NCBI GenBank assembly: GCA_016935565.1
Contig: JAFGQS010000017.1
Location: forward strand, 1-54,840
Direction: 5' to 3'
DNA length: 54,840 bases
Source of the DNA: Deltaproteobacteria bacterium
GTDB taxonomy: Bacteria; Desulfobacterota; Syntrophia; Syntrophales; UBA6807
The notes under the pieces: model-generated
Told to the model about the DNA's origin: nothing
Seen by the model: only the letters and a program-made list of their open reading frames with translations
Databases searched by the model: none
Part shown: positions 6,646 to 15,882 of the stretch, piece by piece
How the letters are laid out: each line of letters begins with the position of its first letter
Position numbering within the stretch: position 1 is the first letter of the stretch
Made by a program: the position numbers and the translations under genes

Positions 6646-7995
6646 CTACTGATAAGGGATGAGACCGTGTCTCTTGATTTTCCGCCACAGGGTGGTACGA
6701 TCGATATTGAGGGCTTTGGCTGCCTTTTCACGGTGCCAGCCATGCATGGTGAGGACTTCAAGAATTATTTGTTTTTCTTTTTTCGAAACGTAGGCATTGA
6801 TAGACTGTAAATCCGCCGACTCATAGATTGACCGTTCATGCCCGCTCTGCTTTGTAAGATAATCGGGCAAATCATCGACGCCTATTTCGCTTTTTCGACA
6901 GAGAATCGTTGTATGTTCAATGATATGTTTCAACTCGCGTACATTGCCGGGATACTCATAATTGAGAAGAATCTTCATAACATCAGGATTTAGTCTGAAC
7001 GGTTTTTTCCCCATAACCTTTGCCTGTTTTGTGAGGAAGTGATCGATCAATAAGGCTATATCTTCTCTTCGTTCTCTCAGAGAGGGAATCGTCAACTCAA
7101 CAACCTTTAAGCGGTAATACAAATCCCGGCGGAATTTTCCTGACCGCACCATTTCGGATAGATCCTGATTCGTGGAAGCGATAACCCTTACATCAACGTT
7201 CACAGGTTCAGTAGCACCAAGAGGATAAAACTCTTGTTCATCCAATACCTGTAGCAGTTTTGTCTGAATTTCTTTGGACAGGTCACCGATCTCATCGAGG
7301 AAGATAGTGCCCGTATCAGCCATCTGGAATCTTCCCCGCTTGGTGTGTTTTGCATCGGTGAAGGCCCCCCGCACATAACCGAAAAGTTCAGACTCAAGAA
7401 GCGTATCGGGTAGCGCCGGGCAGTTCACCTTTACAAAGGGACCGTTCTTACGATGGCTTGAATTGTGAGTTGCTCGTGCAAAAAGATCCTTCCCGCTTCC
7501 CGTCTCTCCGAGAATCATCACATTAGCGTCTGTGGGTGCCACAACAGAAACAATATCAAACAGGTTAACGATTTTTTGATCCCGACCGATGATGTCATAA
7601 AAAGTGTAGGATTGTTCGATCTCTTTTTCCAACTCCACGCGCATTGAATCATCAATAAACGATTCAACTCCTCCGATAATCGTTCCTGCATCATCTGTTA
7701 ATGCCGTCGCGGTTATATCAACGGGAACTTCCTGATTATGCTTATTCAAAATTTGATTTCGTCCCTTGAAAATTTTGATATGTCCCTTTATTGCCCTGTT
7801 TAAGTAACATTCCTTAAAACATAGCTCACTCCTGAAAACTTCATAACACTTCCGGCCCAGTGCTTCTTCCTTGGTAAATCCCGTAATCTTTTCTGCTTCG
7901 CTGTTAAAAAAGGTTATATTCCAATCCATATCAATGGTGAAAATCCCCATTGCAACGCTATCGATAATCTGTTCATAATTAATAATGTTGTTCAT
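6646..7995 (-). CDS. PAS-containing sigma-54-dependent activator (bEBP)
   Basis: 449 residues. An N-terminal PAS sensor spans about residues 8-115, with a Cys-rich stretch (RSELCFKECYLNRAI). The AAA+ domain has Walker A GETGSGKD (163-170), the sigma-54 contact loop GAFTDA (210-215, a variant of GAFTGA) and Walker B TIFLDEIGDL (230-239). The C-terminal Fis-type helix-turn-helix is HREKAAKALNIDRTTLWRKIKRHGL. It uses ATP hydrolysis to open sigma-54 promoters in response to a PAS-sensed signal, here unknown (redox or a small molecule). No receiver domain is present. It lies directly upstream of a sigma-54 promoter and the NifX-like operon, its likely target. Confidence 0.92.
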   Translation of the reverse strand: MNNIINYEQIIDSVAMGIFTIDMDWNITFFNSEAEKITGFTKEEALGRKCYEVFRSELCFKECYLNRAIKGHIKIFKGRNQILNKHNQEVPVDITATALTDDAGTIIGGVESFIDDSMRVELEKEIEQSYTFYDIIGRDQKIVNLFDIVSVVAPTDANVMILGETGSGKDLFARATHNSSHRKNGPFVKVNCPALPDTLLESELFGYVRGAFTDAKHTKRGRFQMADTGTIFLDEIGDLSKEIQTKLLQVLDEQEFYPLGATEPVNVDVRVIASTNQDLSEMVRSGKFRRDLYYRLKVVELTIPSLRERREDIALLIDHFLTKQAKVMGKKPFRLNPDVMKILLNYEYPGNVRELKHIIEHTTILCRKSEIGVDDLPDYLTKQSGHERSIYESADLQSINAYVSKKEKQIILEVLTMHGWHREKAAKALNIDRTTLWRKIKRHGLIPYQ

Positions 7996-8374
7996 GGGCT
8001 TCCCCCATGAGGCCTTGCGACGACAACTGATTATAATTCACGGGCTACATTATAATGGTGCAATACCCTGAAATTGGCAGGAATTTTTCGGTGGAGAGAA
8101 ATAACGATAAGAACATTCGATGAACTTTAAAAAGAGGTGATCATCTAAAATAGATTCGAACGAGTGGTGCCTTCTGTTCTCCTCCCTGTATTAAGCAACG
8201 TATAGCAGAAAAATTGCCGAACAATCAAGAATTATCATACAATTTTCAGTGGATAATAAAATTAAATAATCTGGACTCATAAAAAACGCTGCAAAAAGAG
8301 TTGCGTGTCAGTTAGTGAGCTGACCAGGCGGATATGACATACCGACAGTCACCGGTATTTCTCTTTCAATATAA
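7996..8374. other. intergenic region, no gene seen
   Basis: This 379-bp stretch lies between the activator start and the prenyltransferase stop. It is AT-rich, and no open frame, RNA or repeat could be supported. It must hold the activator promoter on the minus strand. Confidence 0.5.
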
Positions 8375-9268
8375 TTATGTGATGAAAAGCCCGACAGCAA
8401 TGAGAACCGGGGTTAGAATATTGATGGTCACATTGAGTCCCATAAAAGGTATGAGCTTTTTGATGTTCTCAGAATATCTGTACGCACCGACGAATGCCGG
8501 GATAGCAAGCACAATGGTCAACAACCCAATGAGACTGAATTTCGGGAGGTAAGCATAGTAAACACCAAAAACTATTGCCAGATACGTAAACAGGAGAAAC
8601 AACCCGTAAATGAAAGTGCTTCCCTTGAGACCAATGACAATCGGGAAATGACGTCTCCCGACACTTTTATCTGCTTTCACGTCGGGATATTGATTCAATA
8701 ACAACAAATTATTAACCAGGAAAAACGGTACGAGCGATGCGATGAATGCCGTTACGGAATAGTGCCCGGTCAGTACAAAATGGGTACCCATGACCATGAG
8801 CGGGCCAAAGCCCAATCCCGGTGATATCAAGCATAAAAAAGGGTTGTAGTTGAGCCTGGTGGTATAAAGAGGAATAATCGCCAGGCCGAGAATACCTATG
8901 GGGAGCAGAGCTAATCCTCTCACCCAAATAAAATAGACGCCTATGAGCGCTGTAATGACGAGAGTTATCCATGCCGTATAGTGAGTCGAAGACGCCAGAT
9001 CCGGTTTTTCAGGCAGCGTCCCGGTCCCTCCACTGAAAGGCGTTCGTTTTGTTTTAAAATCCAGGCCGGATTTGAAATCGTAATATTCATTGAAGGTATT
9101 AACACTGATATGCGCAGAGACTGCTCCAACAAGAATGAGGACTGCTAAAAAAATATTAATGTGGCCTGAAACCCACATCGCCGTGCCGCAGCCCAGAAGA
9201 ACACATGCCGGTGTCAGAATAAGAAAATTTGGACGCATTGGTCCTAACAGTGATTTCGTTTTCCCCAT
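8375..9268 (-). CDS. UbiA-family prenyltransferase (MenA-like)
   Basis: 297 residues from ATG at 9268 (MGKTKSLLGPMRPNF), chosen because GGTGGAG precedes it; a TTG eight codons upstream is the alternative. Eight to nine membrane helices are evident. The two Asp-rich prenyl-diphosphate motifs are NTFNEYYDFKSGLD and NQYPDVKADKSVGRRHFP. The family transfers a polyprenyl chain to an aromatic acceptor in the membrane. The NxYYDxxSGxD form and HFPIVIG resemble 1,4-dihydroxy-2-naphthoate prenyltransferases of menaquinone synthesis, but no other quinone gene is adjacent, so the acceptor is uncertain. Confidence 0.85.
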   Translation of the reverse strand: MGKTKSLLGPMRPNFLILTPACVLLGCGTAMWVSGHINIFLAVLILVGAVSAHISVNTFNEYYDFKSGLDFKTKRTPFSGGTGTLPEKPDLASSTHYTAWITLVITALIGVYFIWVRGLALLPIGILGLAIIPLYTTRLNYNPFLCLISPGLGFGPLMVMGTHFVLTGHYSVTAFIASLVPFFLVNNLLLLNQYPDVKADKSVGRRHFPIVIGLKGSTFIYGLFLLFTYLAIVFGVYYAYLPKFSLIGLLTIVLAIPAFVGAYRYSENIKKLIPFMGLNVTINILTPVLIAVGLFIT

Positions 9269-9390
9269 TATACTCCACCTGTCTATATTCAATAATTACG
9301 TTCTAGCACGCAACCTAGCCTATGACCATATACTATGAAATATCTATTATCAATCAAAAATCTGCGGTGACAAAAGGATGCAGAGAGCTA

Positions 9391-9816
9391 TTAAACCTTC
9401 AAGAACGGTAAGAGTTTATTTTTCCGGTATACCACGGCCTGGCAGGCGGCAATAAGATTGTCTTCGTTGTCCTTTACCGTAATTGAATAGGTTGCCGTTC
9501 GCGTGGTTTTGCTCATCTCTGTTGCTTCTGCCCTCAGGCAATCCCCAATACGCGGAGCTGCTATATACGTGATGTTCATATTCAGGGCTACAGCCATCGT
9601 GCCGTGCGAGTTGGACGCTATTTCAAAAGCTTCATCAATAAGGGAAAATATGGCACCACCATGGGCCATGCCGTGAATATTTTCCATCTCATGAGTAAGC
9701 TGCATCTCTACCAGAGAATAGCCTTTATCAACCTTTATCAATTTCAGACCCATGGTGTCTGCGAAAGGCTCCGTTGCAACCCTCGCATGAATCGCGTTAT
9801 AAATATCCTGCTTCAC
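9391..9816 (-). CDS. PaaI-type hotdog acyl-CoA thioesterase
   Basis: 141 residues from a GTG at 9816 with GGGGAGG six bases upstream; an ATG at 9849 lacks such a site. The fold signature is clear: FADTMGLKLIKVDKGYSLVEM, then MENIHGMAHGGAIFSLIDEAFEIASNS. HGGxxFxLxDxA is the PaaI active-site pattern, with Asp as the probable catalytic residue. The enzyme would hydrolyse CoA thioesters, probably of aromatic or short acids, in the cytosol. It stands alone on the minus strand, about 120 bp upstream of the prenyltransferase gene, and may be co-transcribed with it. Confidence 0.85.
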   Translation of the reverse strand: MKQDIYNAIHARVATEPFADTMGLKLIKVDKGYSLVEMQLTHEMENIHGMAHGGAIFSLIDEAFEIASNSHGTMAVALNMNITYIAAPRIGDCLRAEATEMSKTTRTATYSITVKDNEDNLIAACQAVVYRKNKLLPFLKV

Positions 9817-10065
9817 ATTGTACCTCCCCTGCTTTCCATTGATATGCATATAAGGATTTCAGCATTTTCCGGATGATTCCGACAATATTTATACGACGCA
9901 ACTGTTAAAAATGCAAGAGACATACATGTGAGGAAATTGAATACTACGGCAGGATGACATAGGTAATAACGGAGGAGTGAATGATAAATTTTCATTCAGT
10001 GCAGAAACAAAAAGGCATATAAAGCCAGACCTCGAAACAATTCAGGGTCTTGCTACAATAGACAA

Positions 10066-10578
10066 ATGACGAAAAATACTATACGATGCTATTGGAGGTT
10101 TGTTTCTTTGTCGCAACGATTTTATCACAAGAATATTATCACCCCCATTCTTGGATTGCTCAAACAGGGCATATCCCCTGAAAAGATAGCCATGAGTATG
10201 TCATGCGGCATAATCATGGGGCTTTTTCCGATCGTTGGTATCACCTCCCTTCTCTGCATTGTAACCTCCTTTTTCTTCCGGCTGAACCAGGCAATGACGC
10301 AGCTTTTCAACTGGCTTGTGTATCCACTTCAGATCATTCTTATCATTCCCTTCTTTCGTCTTGGGAGCTTCCTGTTTCATGCAGAACCCATAACGGTAAC
10401 GGCACGTCACGTGATCGACTCATACCGAGCCGATTTCTGGGAAACCATCCATTTACTGGAAGAAATAACCCTGCACGCTGTCGTCGCATGGCTGACAATC
10501 TGTATCCCCATCGGAGTCGTTTTATATCTGACATTCAAACCGCTTCTGCGAAAAATGAATATCGACATAGAAGAATAA
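10066..10578 (+). CDS. DUF2062 family membrane protein
   Basis: 170 residues from ATG at 10066. That ATG has no clear ribosome site, whereas TTGGAGG precedes an in-frame TTG at 10108, so the protein may be 14 residues shorter. The sequence has the DUF2062 pattern: KISPE-type start (GISPEKIAMSMSCGIIMGLFPIVGITSLLCIV), then RLNQAMTQLFNWLVYPLQI, and a C-terminal helix (VVAWLTICIPIGVVLYL). Three or four membrane segments are expected. The family function is not established. It is followed 120 bp later by the YchF-like gene on the same strand. Confidence 0.8.
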   Translation: MTKNTIRCYWRFVSLSQRFYHKNIITPILGLLKQGISPEKIAMSMSCGIIMGLFPIVGITSLLCIVTSFFFRLNQAMTQLFNWLVYPLQIILIIPFFRLGSFLFHAEPITVTARHVIDSYRADFWETIHLLEEITLHAVVAWLTICIPIGVVLYLTFKPLLRKMNIDIEE

Positions 10579-10701
10579 GACAATGCCGTTCTATGTTCGG
10601 TTTTTTCTTATTACGATTTAGCCTTGACAAATGAGCCTTTTCGCTTTAATCTCCCTCCTTTTGCAAATAATAGCAATACAGTTTTCGATAGAGGAAGGAC
10701 T

Positions 10702-11769
10702 ATGAAAATCGGACTTGTCGGACTCCCCAATTCAGGGAAGACGACCATATTCAACGCGCTCACCCGATCCGAGGCGGAAGTGACATCTTACGCAAATCAG
10801 AAAGCGGAACCGCACATTGCCGTCATTGAAGTTGCAGATGAACGAATCGTGCACCTTACGGAGATGTACCACCCGAAAAAGACAACCTATGCAGCCATTG
10901 AAATCGTAGATTTTGTTGGCTTTACTCAGGGCACATCGAACAACGGAGGATTTTCACAATCTTTTGTGGCACTTCTCAAGACCCTGGATGCCCTGGCACT
11001 GGTAGTACGCAATTACCGTGACGGCCTGATGGGCGAACCCGATCCCGCCCGCGATGTCGACACGATCCTTACGGAATTCATCCTTTCCGATCTCATCATA
11101 ACGGAAAACCGTCTCAGCAAAATTGAAGAGTGGTATCAACGGGGAAAGCGAACAAGCGAGCTTGAGCGAGAGGAAAAGCTTCTTCGCCGTATAGAGGCAG
11201 AGCTCAATGAATACCGTCCTGTCAGGAACATGTCGCTCACGAAAGACGAAGAGTCCATTATCGCCGGCTTTCAATTTGTAACCCACAAACCGATGCTCGT
11301 CATTCTTAATTCCGATGAAAAGAATTTCTCCACGAATAAAAAGCTCATGGAATCTCTCGACAAGAGATTTTCGACTGTCGAGTTTGCCGGAAAATTCGAA
11401 ATGGAATTGTCCCGTCTGGATGATGATGAAGGAGCTCTGTTCATGGCCGATATGGGTATTGAAGAATCGGCCCGTGACAGGCTCACCCGCTGCGCCTATG
11501 AACTACTCGGATACATCAGCTTTCTAACTGTCGGCACGGATGAGGTGCGTGCCTGGACGATACACAGCGGCGACACAGCCCTTCAGGCAGCGGCAACGAT
11601 TCATTCCGACCTTGCCCGGGGCTTCATCAGGGCTGAATGTTTTTCCTATGCTGAACTGGTGGAATGCGGCTCGGAAAAGGGCGTCCGCGACCAGGGGTGG
11701 TTTCGTCTTGAAGGTAAGAATTACATTGTCAGGGACGGCGATATATTGAGTATCCGTTTCAGTGTCTGA
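10702..11769 (+). CDS. YchF/Obg-like P-loop NTPase with TGS domain
   Basis: 355 residues from ATG at 10702 (MKIGLVGLPNSGKTT), supported by GAGGAAGG upstream; an ATG at 10624 would add 26 non-family residues. G1 is GLPNSGKTT (6-14). The switch region is IEIVDFVGF, and the expected NxxE-type base motif appears as ILNSDEK. A helical insertion around 140-200 (ITENRLSKIEEWYQRGKRT) and a C-terminal TGS domain ending VRDGDILSIRF complete the YchF layout. YchF proteins bind ATP and associate with ribosomes. Several canonical motifs differ (VVRNYRD, PHIAVIEVADER), so this may be a divergent paralogue beside a standard ychF elsewhere. Confidence 0.85.
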   Translation: MKIGLVGLPNSGKTTIFNALTRSEAEVTSYANQKAEPHIAVIEVADERIVHLTEMYHPKKTTYAAIEIVDFVGFTQGTSNNGGFSQSFVALLKTLDALALVVRNYRDGLMGEPDPARDVDTILTEFILSDLIITENRLSKIEEWYQRGKRTSELEREEKLLRRIEAELNEYRPVRNMSLTKDEESIIAGFQFVTHKPMLVILNSDEKNFSTNKKLMESLDKRFSTVEFAGKFEMELSRLDDDEGALFMADMGIEESARDRLTRCAYELLGYISFLTVGTDEVRAWTIHSGDTALQAAATIHSDLARGFIRAECFSYAELVECGSEKGVRDQGWFRLEGKNYIVRDGDILSIRFSV

Positions 11770-11814
11770 TTCAATCCCCACTTCACCATATAATACCCTG
11801 CGGCGGTAAATCTG

Positions 11815-11930
11815 TATTTTCGAAATCCGAAGTACGAAATTCGAAACAATATCATAGCCCTAAATTCGAATATCCAAAACTATTTAGAAAATTTTTTATT
11901 TGAATATCGGATTTATGTTCTGCCTGCATC
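11815..11930. repeat. AT-rich ATTCGAA-type repeat-like intergenic sequence
   Basis: The stretch contains several overlapping variants of GAAATCCGAA, GAAATTCGAA and AAATTCGAATATCC. It has the low-complexity look of the dispersed filler seen in other gaps of this window, though with a different unit. No gene is seen in it. Confidence 0.4.
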
Positions 11931-11991
11931 TGTGCAAAAAACGCGGTTGTTGTAAATAAAGACTCTAACGAGACGATAAACCGATTTGTCA

Positions 11992-12020
11992 TTGACACTC
12001 AAGGAGAACTTACCTATACT
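11992..12020 (+). promoter_or_regulatory. sigma-70-type promoter of the GT2 gene
   Basis: TTGACA (11992-11997), a 17-bp spacer and TATACT (12015-12020) form a near-consensus promoter. Transcription would begin near 12027, upstream of both candidate starts of the glycosyltransferase gene. Confidence 0.7.
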
Positions 12021-12092
12021 TCTCCGGCAAAAAACAAGTCTTTATAAATATATATGGACAACAACACAAATACTTGCCGTAAAGGACATACT

Positions 12093-13127
12093 GTGGCATC
12101 TCAAATTTGCGTGGTCATCCCGGCATACAATGCATCGAAAACAATAAACGATGTCGTCACAAGGGTTCTCAAACATGTTTCCCATGTTGTCGTTGCCGAT
12201 GACGGCTCCACAGATGGGACAGCAGAAATAGCACGGAAGGCAGGAGCGGATGTTCTCACCATAGGCAGAAACCGCGGCAAGGGACATGTATTGAAAATGC
12301 TTTTTCAGAAATCAGTTGAAGATGGTTTTGATGCTGTCATTACGATAGATGCCGACGGGCAACATGATCCTGAAGAGATCCCTTCCTTCATTGACGCACA
12401 CAATCTCCATCCCGGTGATATTATTGTGGGCTCAAGGATGCACGAACAGGAAAAGATTCCGAGAGCGAGGTACAATTCAATGCATATTGCACGGTTTTAT
12501 ATCTCTCTGGCAGCAAACCAGTTTATTGATGACACTCAGTGCGGCTACCGGCTGTATCCCCTTTCTCTGCTAAAGGATCTCATATTGACGACTGAGGGAT
12601 ACATAACAGAGACAGAAATTTTAATTAAGGCGGGAGATAAGGGAACCGTTATCCGGTGTATCGACAGTAAAGCCATTTATACTGACAACGGCAGTCATTA
12701 CAGACCGGTACTGGATACAACCGCCATTACGGGTTTTGTCCTTACATACCTCATCATGAAATGGTTCAAAGAAGGGTTTATATCGGATAGACCTTTTACC
12801 TATACGCATAATAATATTATGAACCTGACCGGCAAGCACAAAATCATAAGCATATTTTTTCAGGCTATAATCGTCGTCATTTCCATTCCCGTCTGTTCTC
12901 TCTATTTTATCGAATACCTCACAATGCAAAACATCGTGAAGAACAATTTTGCATCTCTTCGAAGACGGGGTATTAAATTCTCCAAAATTGTACGTGCTTC
13001 TTACGTGTTGCCTTTTGTTCTTATGATAATAATAGGTGAGAAAGCGGCAAGTATTGTGGGAATTGAAATCAGATCTGTTGACGGTTTTATAAAGAGATAT
13101 TACCCTGATTTATGGTCACGTAGCTAA
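12093..13127 (+). CDS. family 2 glycosyltransferase with C-terminal membrane helices
   Basis: 344 residues from a GTG at 12093, preceded by AAAGGA at six bases; an ATG at 12054 lacks a ribosome site but would also be in frame. The GT-A domain starts ICVVIPAYNASKTI, followed by VVVADDGSTDGT and the metal-binding ITIDADGQHDPEEI. GCGYRLYP-type text (TQCGYRLYPL) and YITETEILIKA follow. This pattern is that of DPM1/DPG synthase-like enzymes that move a sugar from a nucleotide donor to a lipid carrier. Hydrophobic segments near residues 265-290 and 315-330 anchor it. It is a single-gene unit with its own promoter. Confidence 0.82.
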   Translation: MASQICVVIPAYNASKTINDVVTRVLKHVSHVVVADDGSTDGTAEIARKAGADVLTIGRNRGKGHVLKMLFQKSVEDGFDAVITIDADGQHDPEEIPSFIDAHNLHPGDIIVGSRMHEQEKIPRARYNSMHIARFYISLAANQFIDDTQCGYRLYPLSLLKDLILTTEGYITETEILIKAGDKGTVIRCIDSKAIYTDNGSHYRPVLDTTAITGFVLTYLIMKWFKEGFISDRPFTYTHNNIMNLTGKHKIISIFFQAIIVVISIPVCSLYFIEYLTMQNIVKNNFASLRRRGIKFSKIVRASYVLPFVLMIIIGEKAASIVGIEIRSVDGFIKRYYPDLWSRS

Positions 13128-13165
13128 AAGACGTGAGCGCGAACAATTTGGAAAAAAGAGATTCA

Positions 13166-13939
13166 TCAATATCTGAAATGCTTGATCTTTTCCCCCTTCT
13201 CATCAATTTCTGCCATTGCCTCTATTCCGATCTTGAGATGTATTTCGGACCACTCTGCGGTGACACGTTCATCTGATGATTCGGTCTTGACCCCTTCAGG
13301 TGTAATCGGAATATCCGATACGAGCAGGAGAGCACCGCGGGAAATCTGATTGTGATGGCCGACAATGAAAATGGTTGCCGATTCCATGTCGATTGCAATG
13401 CAGGTTAAGCCCTTCAGGCGGTCGAGGAACTGGGTGTCATGCTCCCACAATCGTCGATTGGTCGTGTAAACAACACCTGTACGATACTCGTGGTGGTGAT
13501 CCACGATTTTTTCGGACACAAACTTGTGTAGTTTAAAGGACGGCAACGCTGGAACTTCAGGAGGAAAGTAATCATTGCTGGTCCCGTCGCCCCGGATGGC
13601 GGCTATTGGCAGAATAAATTGGCCTATTTCTGCAGACATATATAAACCACCGCATTTCCCCAGAAAAAGGACACCCTTTGGCTGGCTGGCACTGAGCAGA
13701 TCCATAACCGTCGCTGCATTTGCAGACCCGATACCGAAATTGATAATCGACAGACCATCGGCATTTGTCGAAGCCTGCATCGGTTTACCCTCGCCGTATA
13801 TGTCACAGTTAAACTTGCCGGCAAACATCTTTACGTAATTGTGAAAGTTTGTCAGGAGTATGTACTCACCGAATCTATTGAGCGGCATCCCGGTGTAGCG
13901 CGGTAACCAGTTTTTTGCTATCTCAAGTCGTTCCGTCAT
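13166..13939 (-). CDS. amn: AMP nucleosidase (PNP/UDP phosphorylase fold)
   Basis: 257 residues, the size of the short Bacteroides-type AMP nucleosidases. It cleaves AMP to adenine and ribose-5-phosphate in the cytosol. Visible motifs are INFGIGSANAATVMDLLSA (phosphate and ribose site), GVLFLGKCGGLY, AAIRGDGTSNDYFPPEVPALPS and AIDMESATIFIVGHHN, where the Met-Glu pair binds the ribose. SDIPITPEGVKTESSDE is also family-typical. AGGATA lies upstream of the ATG. It is convergent with the GT2 gene and separated from the nitroreductase gene by about 60 bp on the same strand. Confidence 0.88.
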   Translation of the reverse strand: MTERLEIAKNWLPRYTGMPLNRFGEYILLTNFHNYVKMFAGKFNCDIYGEGKPMQASTNADGLSIINFGIGSANAATVMDLLSASQPKGVLFLGKCGGLYMSAEIGQFILPIAAIRGDGTSNDYFPPEVPALPSFKLHKFVSEKIVDHHHEYRTGVVYTTNRRLWEHDTQFLDRLKGLTCIAIDMESATIFIVGHHNQISRGALLLVSDIPITPEGVKTESSDERVTAEWSEIHLKIGIEAMAEIDEKGEKIKHFRY

Positions 13940-14000
13940 GGAAGGTATCCTGAAAATCTTTAATTAATCAAAATGTACCATAACACGTATCCCGTAACCA

Positions 14001-14786
14001 CTATTTTCCTGCAGGAGACTTCACCACTCCCTCGACTTTTCCAACCGGTGCAAGATAGATCACAAATTCATCCGTTCCATCGACCCGCACGAGCCGATCC
14101 ATTTCCTCCTGGTCGTACGCAGCGACAGCACACGTTCCCGCTCCGATTGCCTCACAGGCGAGATAAAGATTCTGGCAGACATGACCGGCATCGATAGCGA
14201 TAACCTTGTGAGCCCCGATATCATAACGCCATTCCATACGATATGGTATGGCCGTCCATATAAAGGTTACCGCTGCTTCTCCCGGATATGGCTGACCGAA
14301 AGATGCCTTCACAATCTTTTCTGCCATACGATCTTCGGTGAATTCTAAAAGAAGCTGATGTTCCACGGGGAGATAACGGTAGAAGCCCTGATCTATTCCC
14401 GTGACATTCAAAATACATAAATATGTCTCAAAGGCATGTCGACAGCCCGCTGAAGGAACCGTCCGAAAGGCATGACCGGTATCGATCCGCATCCGTATGC
14501 CCTGCGTCGCCCAGAGTAGAAAGGAAAGCTCATCTGCCGTGAGCGGTTCCTTCCCGTAGGTCCTGCGGCTTCTGCGATTGTTTATAGCTGCAATAAGATC
14601 GATTTCTTCGATGCCCTTCCATCCGCCACGGGGTACAAGATCCACTCGCATCGCATCCTCTGCGAAAGGCTTTTCTATAGGAGGGGGATCTATCCCTTTT
14701 CTCTGGTCGGTCTGTGAAAAATCAATGGTTTGACGGATACTGTCTTTCAGAAAATAACGGTATTGTTCAAGGGTTGCTTGTTTCAT
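14001..14786 (-). CDS. SagB-type nitroreductase-like flavoprotein
   Basis: 261 residues. The FMN-binding nitroreductase fold of the SagB/ThcOx type is indicated by AAINNRRSRRTYGKEPLT, LSFLLWATQGI, RTVPSAGCRHAFETYL and GHVCQNLYLACEAIGAGTCAVAAY. These enzymes oxidise or reduce a substrate with NAD(P)H or O2-independent acceptors. SagB proteins proper oxidise azoline peptides, but no peptide precursor or YcaO gene is present, so this one is probably a stand-alone reductase. It lies upstream of the AMP nucleosidase gene on the same strand with a 61-bp gap. Confidence 0.85.
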   Translation of the reverse strand: MKQATLEQYRYFLKDSIRQTIDFSQTDQRKGIDPPPIEKPFAEDAMRVDLVPRGGWKGIEEIDLIAAINNRRSRRTYGKEPLTADELSFLLWATQGIRMRIDTGHAFRTVPSAGCRHAFETYLCILNVTGIDQGFYRYLPVEHQLLLEFTEDRMAEKIVKASFGQPYPGEAAVTFIWTAIPYRMEWRYDIGAHKVIAIDAGHVCQNLYLACEAIGAGTCAVAAYDQEEMDRLVRVDGTDEFVIYLAPVGKVEGVVKSPAGK

Positions 14787-14860
14787 AATAATCCCTCGCT
14801 AAAAAAGAATCCTTTTTGATGTGATTATGTGAGCTGTGCCTGGAACCGGTCCGATGAGTC

Positions 14861-15517
14861 TTATGCGGCGAGAGATGTCATCCATTCATAAACCGGCGAA
14901 AAGGAGAGATCGACCCGTCCCTTACCGGGTATCAAGAAGACGAATCCCTTCCGCTGATGTGGCACCAGTGCGATGTGCCGGACAGCACCGGGATCGGGAT
15001 TCTGCCGTACAAACCCGTACAGATGATCACGGACCTTATACGTGTCGTAATAAAGATGAAAATCGTGGCGACCCCACCTGATGGTATCCCTGCTCATTTT
15101 CCACGCGTTGGTAATTTCTGGCCCGCGAAACCCGGCGTATTTTGTCTCGATAAGATGTCCTTCACCCGGCAGCCGGGGCTTCACATGTACGGTAACGAAC
15201 AAGCGGTCATACCGCATAATGAGGATGGATACCGGCATGTAAAGCCACGCATGTCTCGGCAACAGGGTAAGCGTAGCATCCACCTGCACGACGGGGCTCT
15301 CTTCCCGAGGATACAAACTGGCATGACATCCCACATATCCGCCGATGTTGGTGAACATCTGCTCATCCGGTTTGACAACGGCAATGAGCGAATTGAAAAC
15401 GGAGAACAGAATCCGCCGGTTATGCCGTATACCCCAGTACACACCGTATGTAATGAGACATGAAAAAGCTATTATCAGGCAAAATACCGGTGCTGTCATA
15501 TATCCGTTAAAATCCAT
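14861..15517 (-). CDS. hypothetical protein with N-terminal membrane anchor
   Basis: 218 residues. Residues 7-28 (MTAPVFCLIIAFSCLITYGVYW) form one membrane helix. The rest is soluble, basic and rich in beta-type segments (HAWLYMPVSILIMRYDRLFVTVHVKPRLPGEGHLIE). I see no motif I recognise. The ribosome-binding site is weak. It is 74 bp upstream of the nitroreductase gene on the same strand, so co-transcription with it and amn is possible. Confidence 0.6.
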   Translation of the reverse strand: MDFNGYMTAPVFCLIIAFSCLITYGVYWGIRHNRRILFSVFNSLIAVVKPDEQMFTNIGGYVGCHASLYPREESPVVQVDATLTLLPRHAWLYMPVSILIMRYDRLFVTVHVKPRLPGEGHLIETKYAGFRGPEITNAWKMSRDTIRWGRHDFHLYYDTYKVRDHLYGFVRQNPDPGAVRHIALVPHQRKGFVFLIPGKGRVDLSFSPVYEWMTSLAA

Positions 15518-15882
15518 TTTGACACCGAATTGTCCATTAATATTTTTATAACTGCTATGTATAACTATGGACGAACTTATTCAAGTTTTTTATCGGAACC
15601 TACGAATCAAATAATCCCATATATCAAAACCATACTGAATAGTGATGACCGTTTATACAGTGCATAGTATACGCCAGGCAAAATCTGCGTAGGTGCGGAC
15701 ATAGGGATTTAGGACTGTATCGAGAAAAAAGCAGTTGCCCATAGTTTCCGTTAACAATAATATGATTACATATTAAAGTCTTTCATCTTTTTACCGAATA
15801 CTAAATATAATCATGTGAATCCGGCCAGCGCTATCTCTCTGTAAATGTAAAAGTCAATTTATCATAAGAGGGGGCTATCATA
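15518..15882. other. divergent intergenic region, no gene seen
   Basis: This 365-bp region separates the hypothetical gene (minus) from the HD-GYP gene (plus) and must contain promoters for both. It is AT-rich. I see no repeat, RNA or convincing operator. Confidence 0.5.

Noticed and set aside
6646-7995. GAFTDA instead of GAFTGA as evidence of a non-sigma-54 regulator
   Set aside because: GAFTDA is a common variant among functional sigma-54 activators, and a good -24/-12 promoter lies next to the gene.
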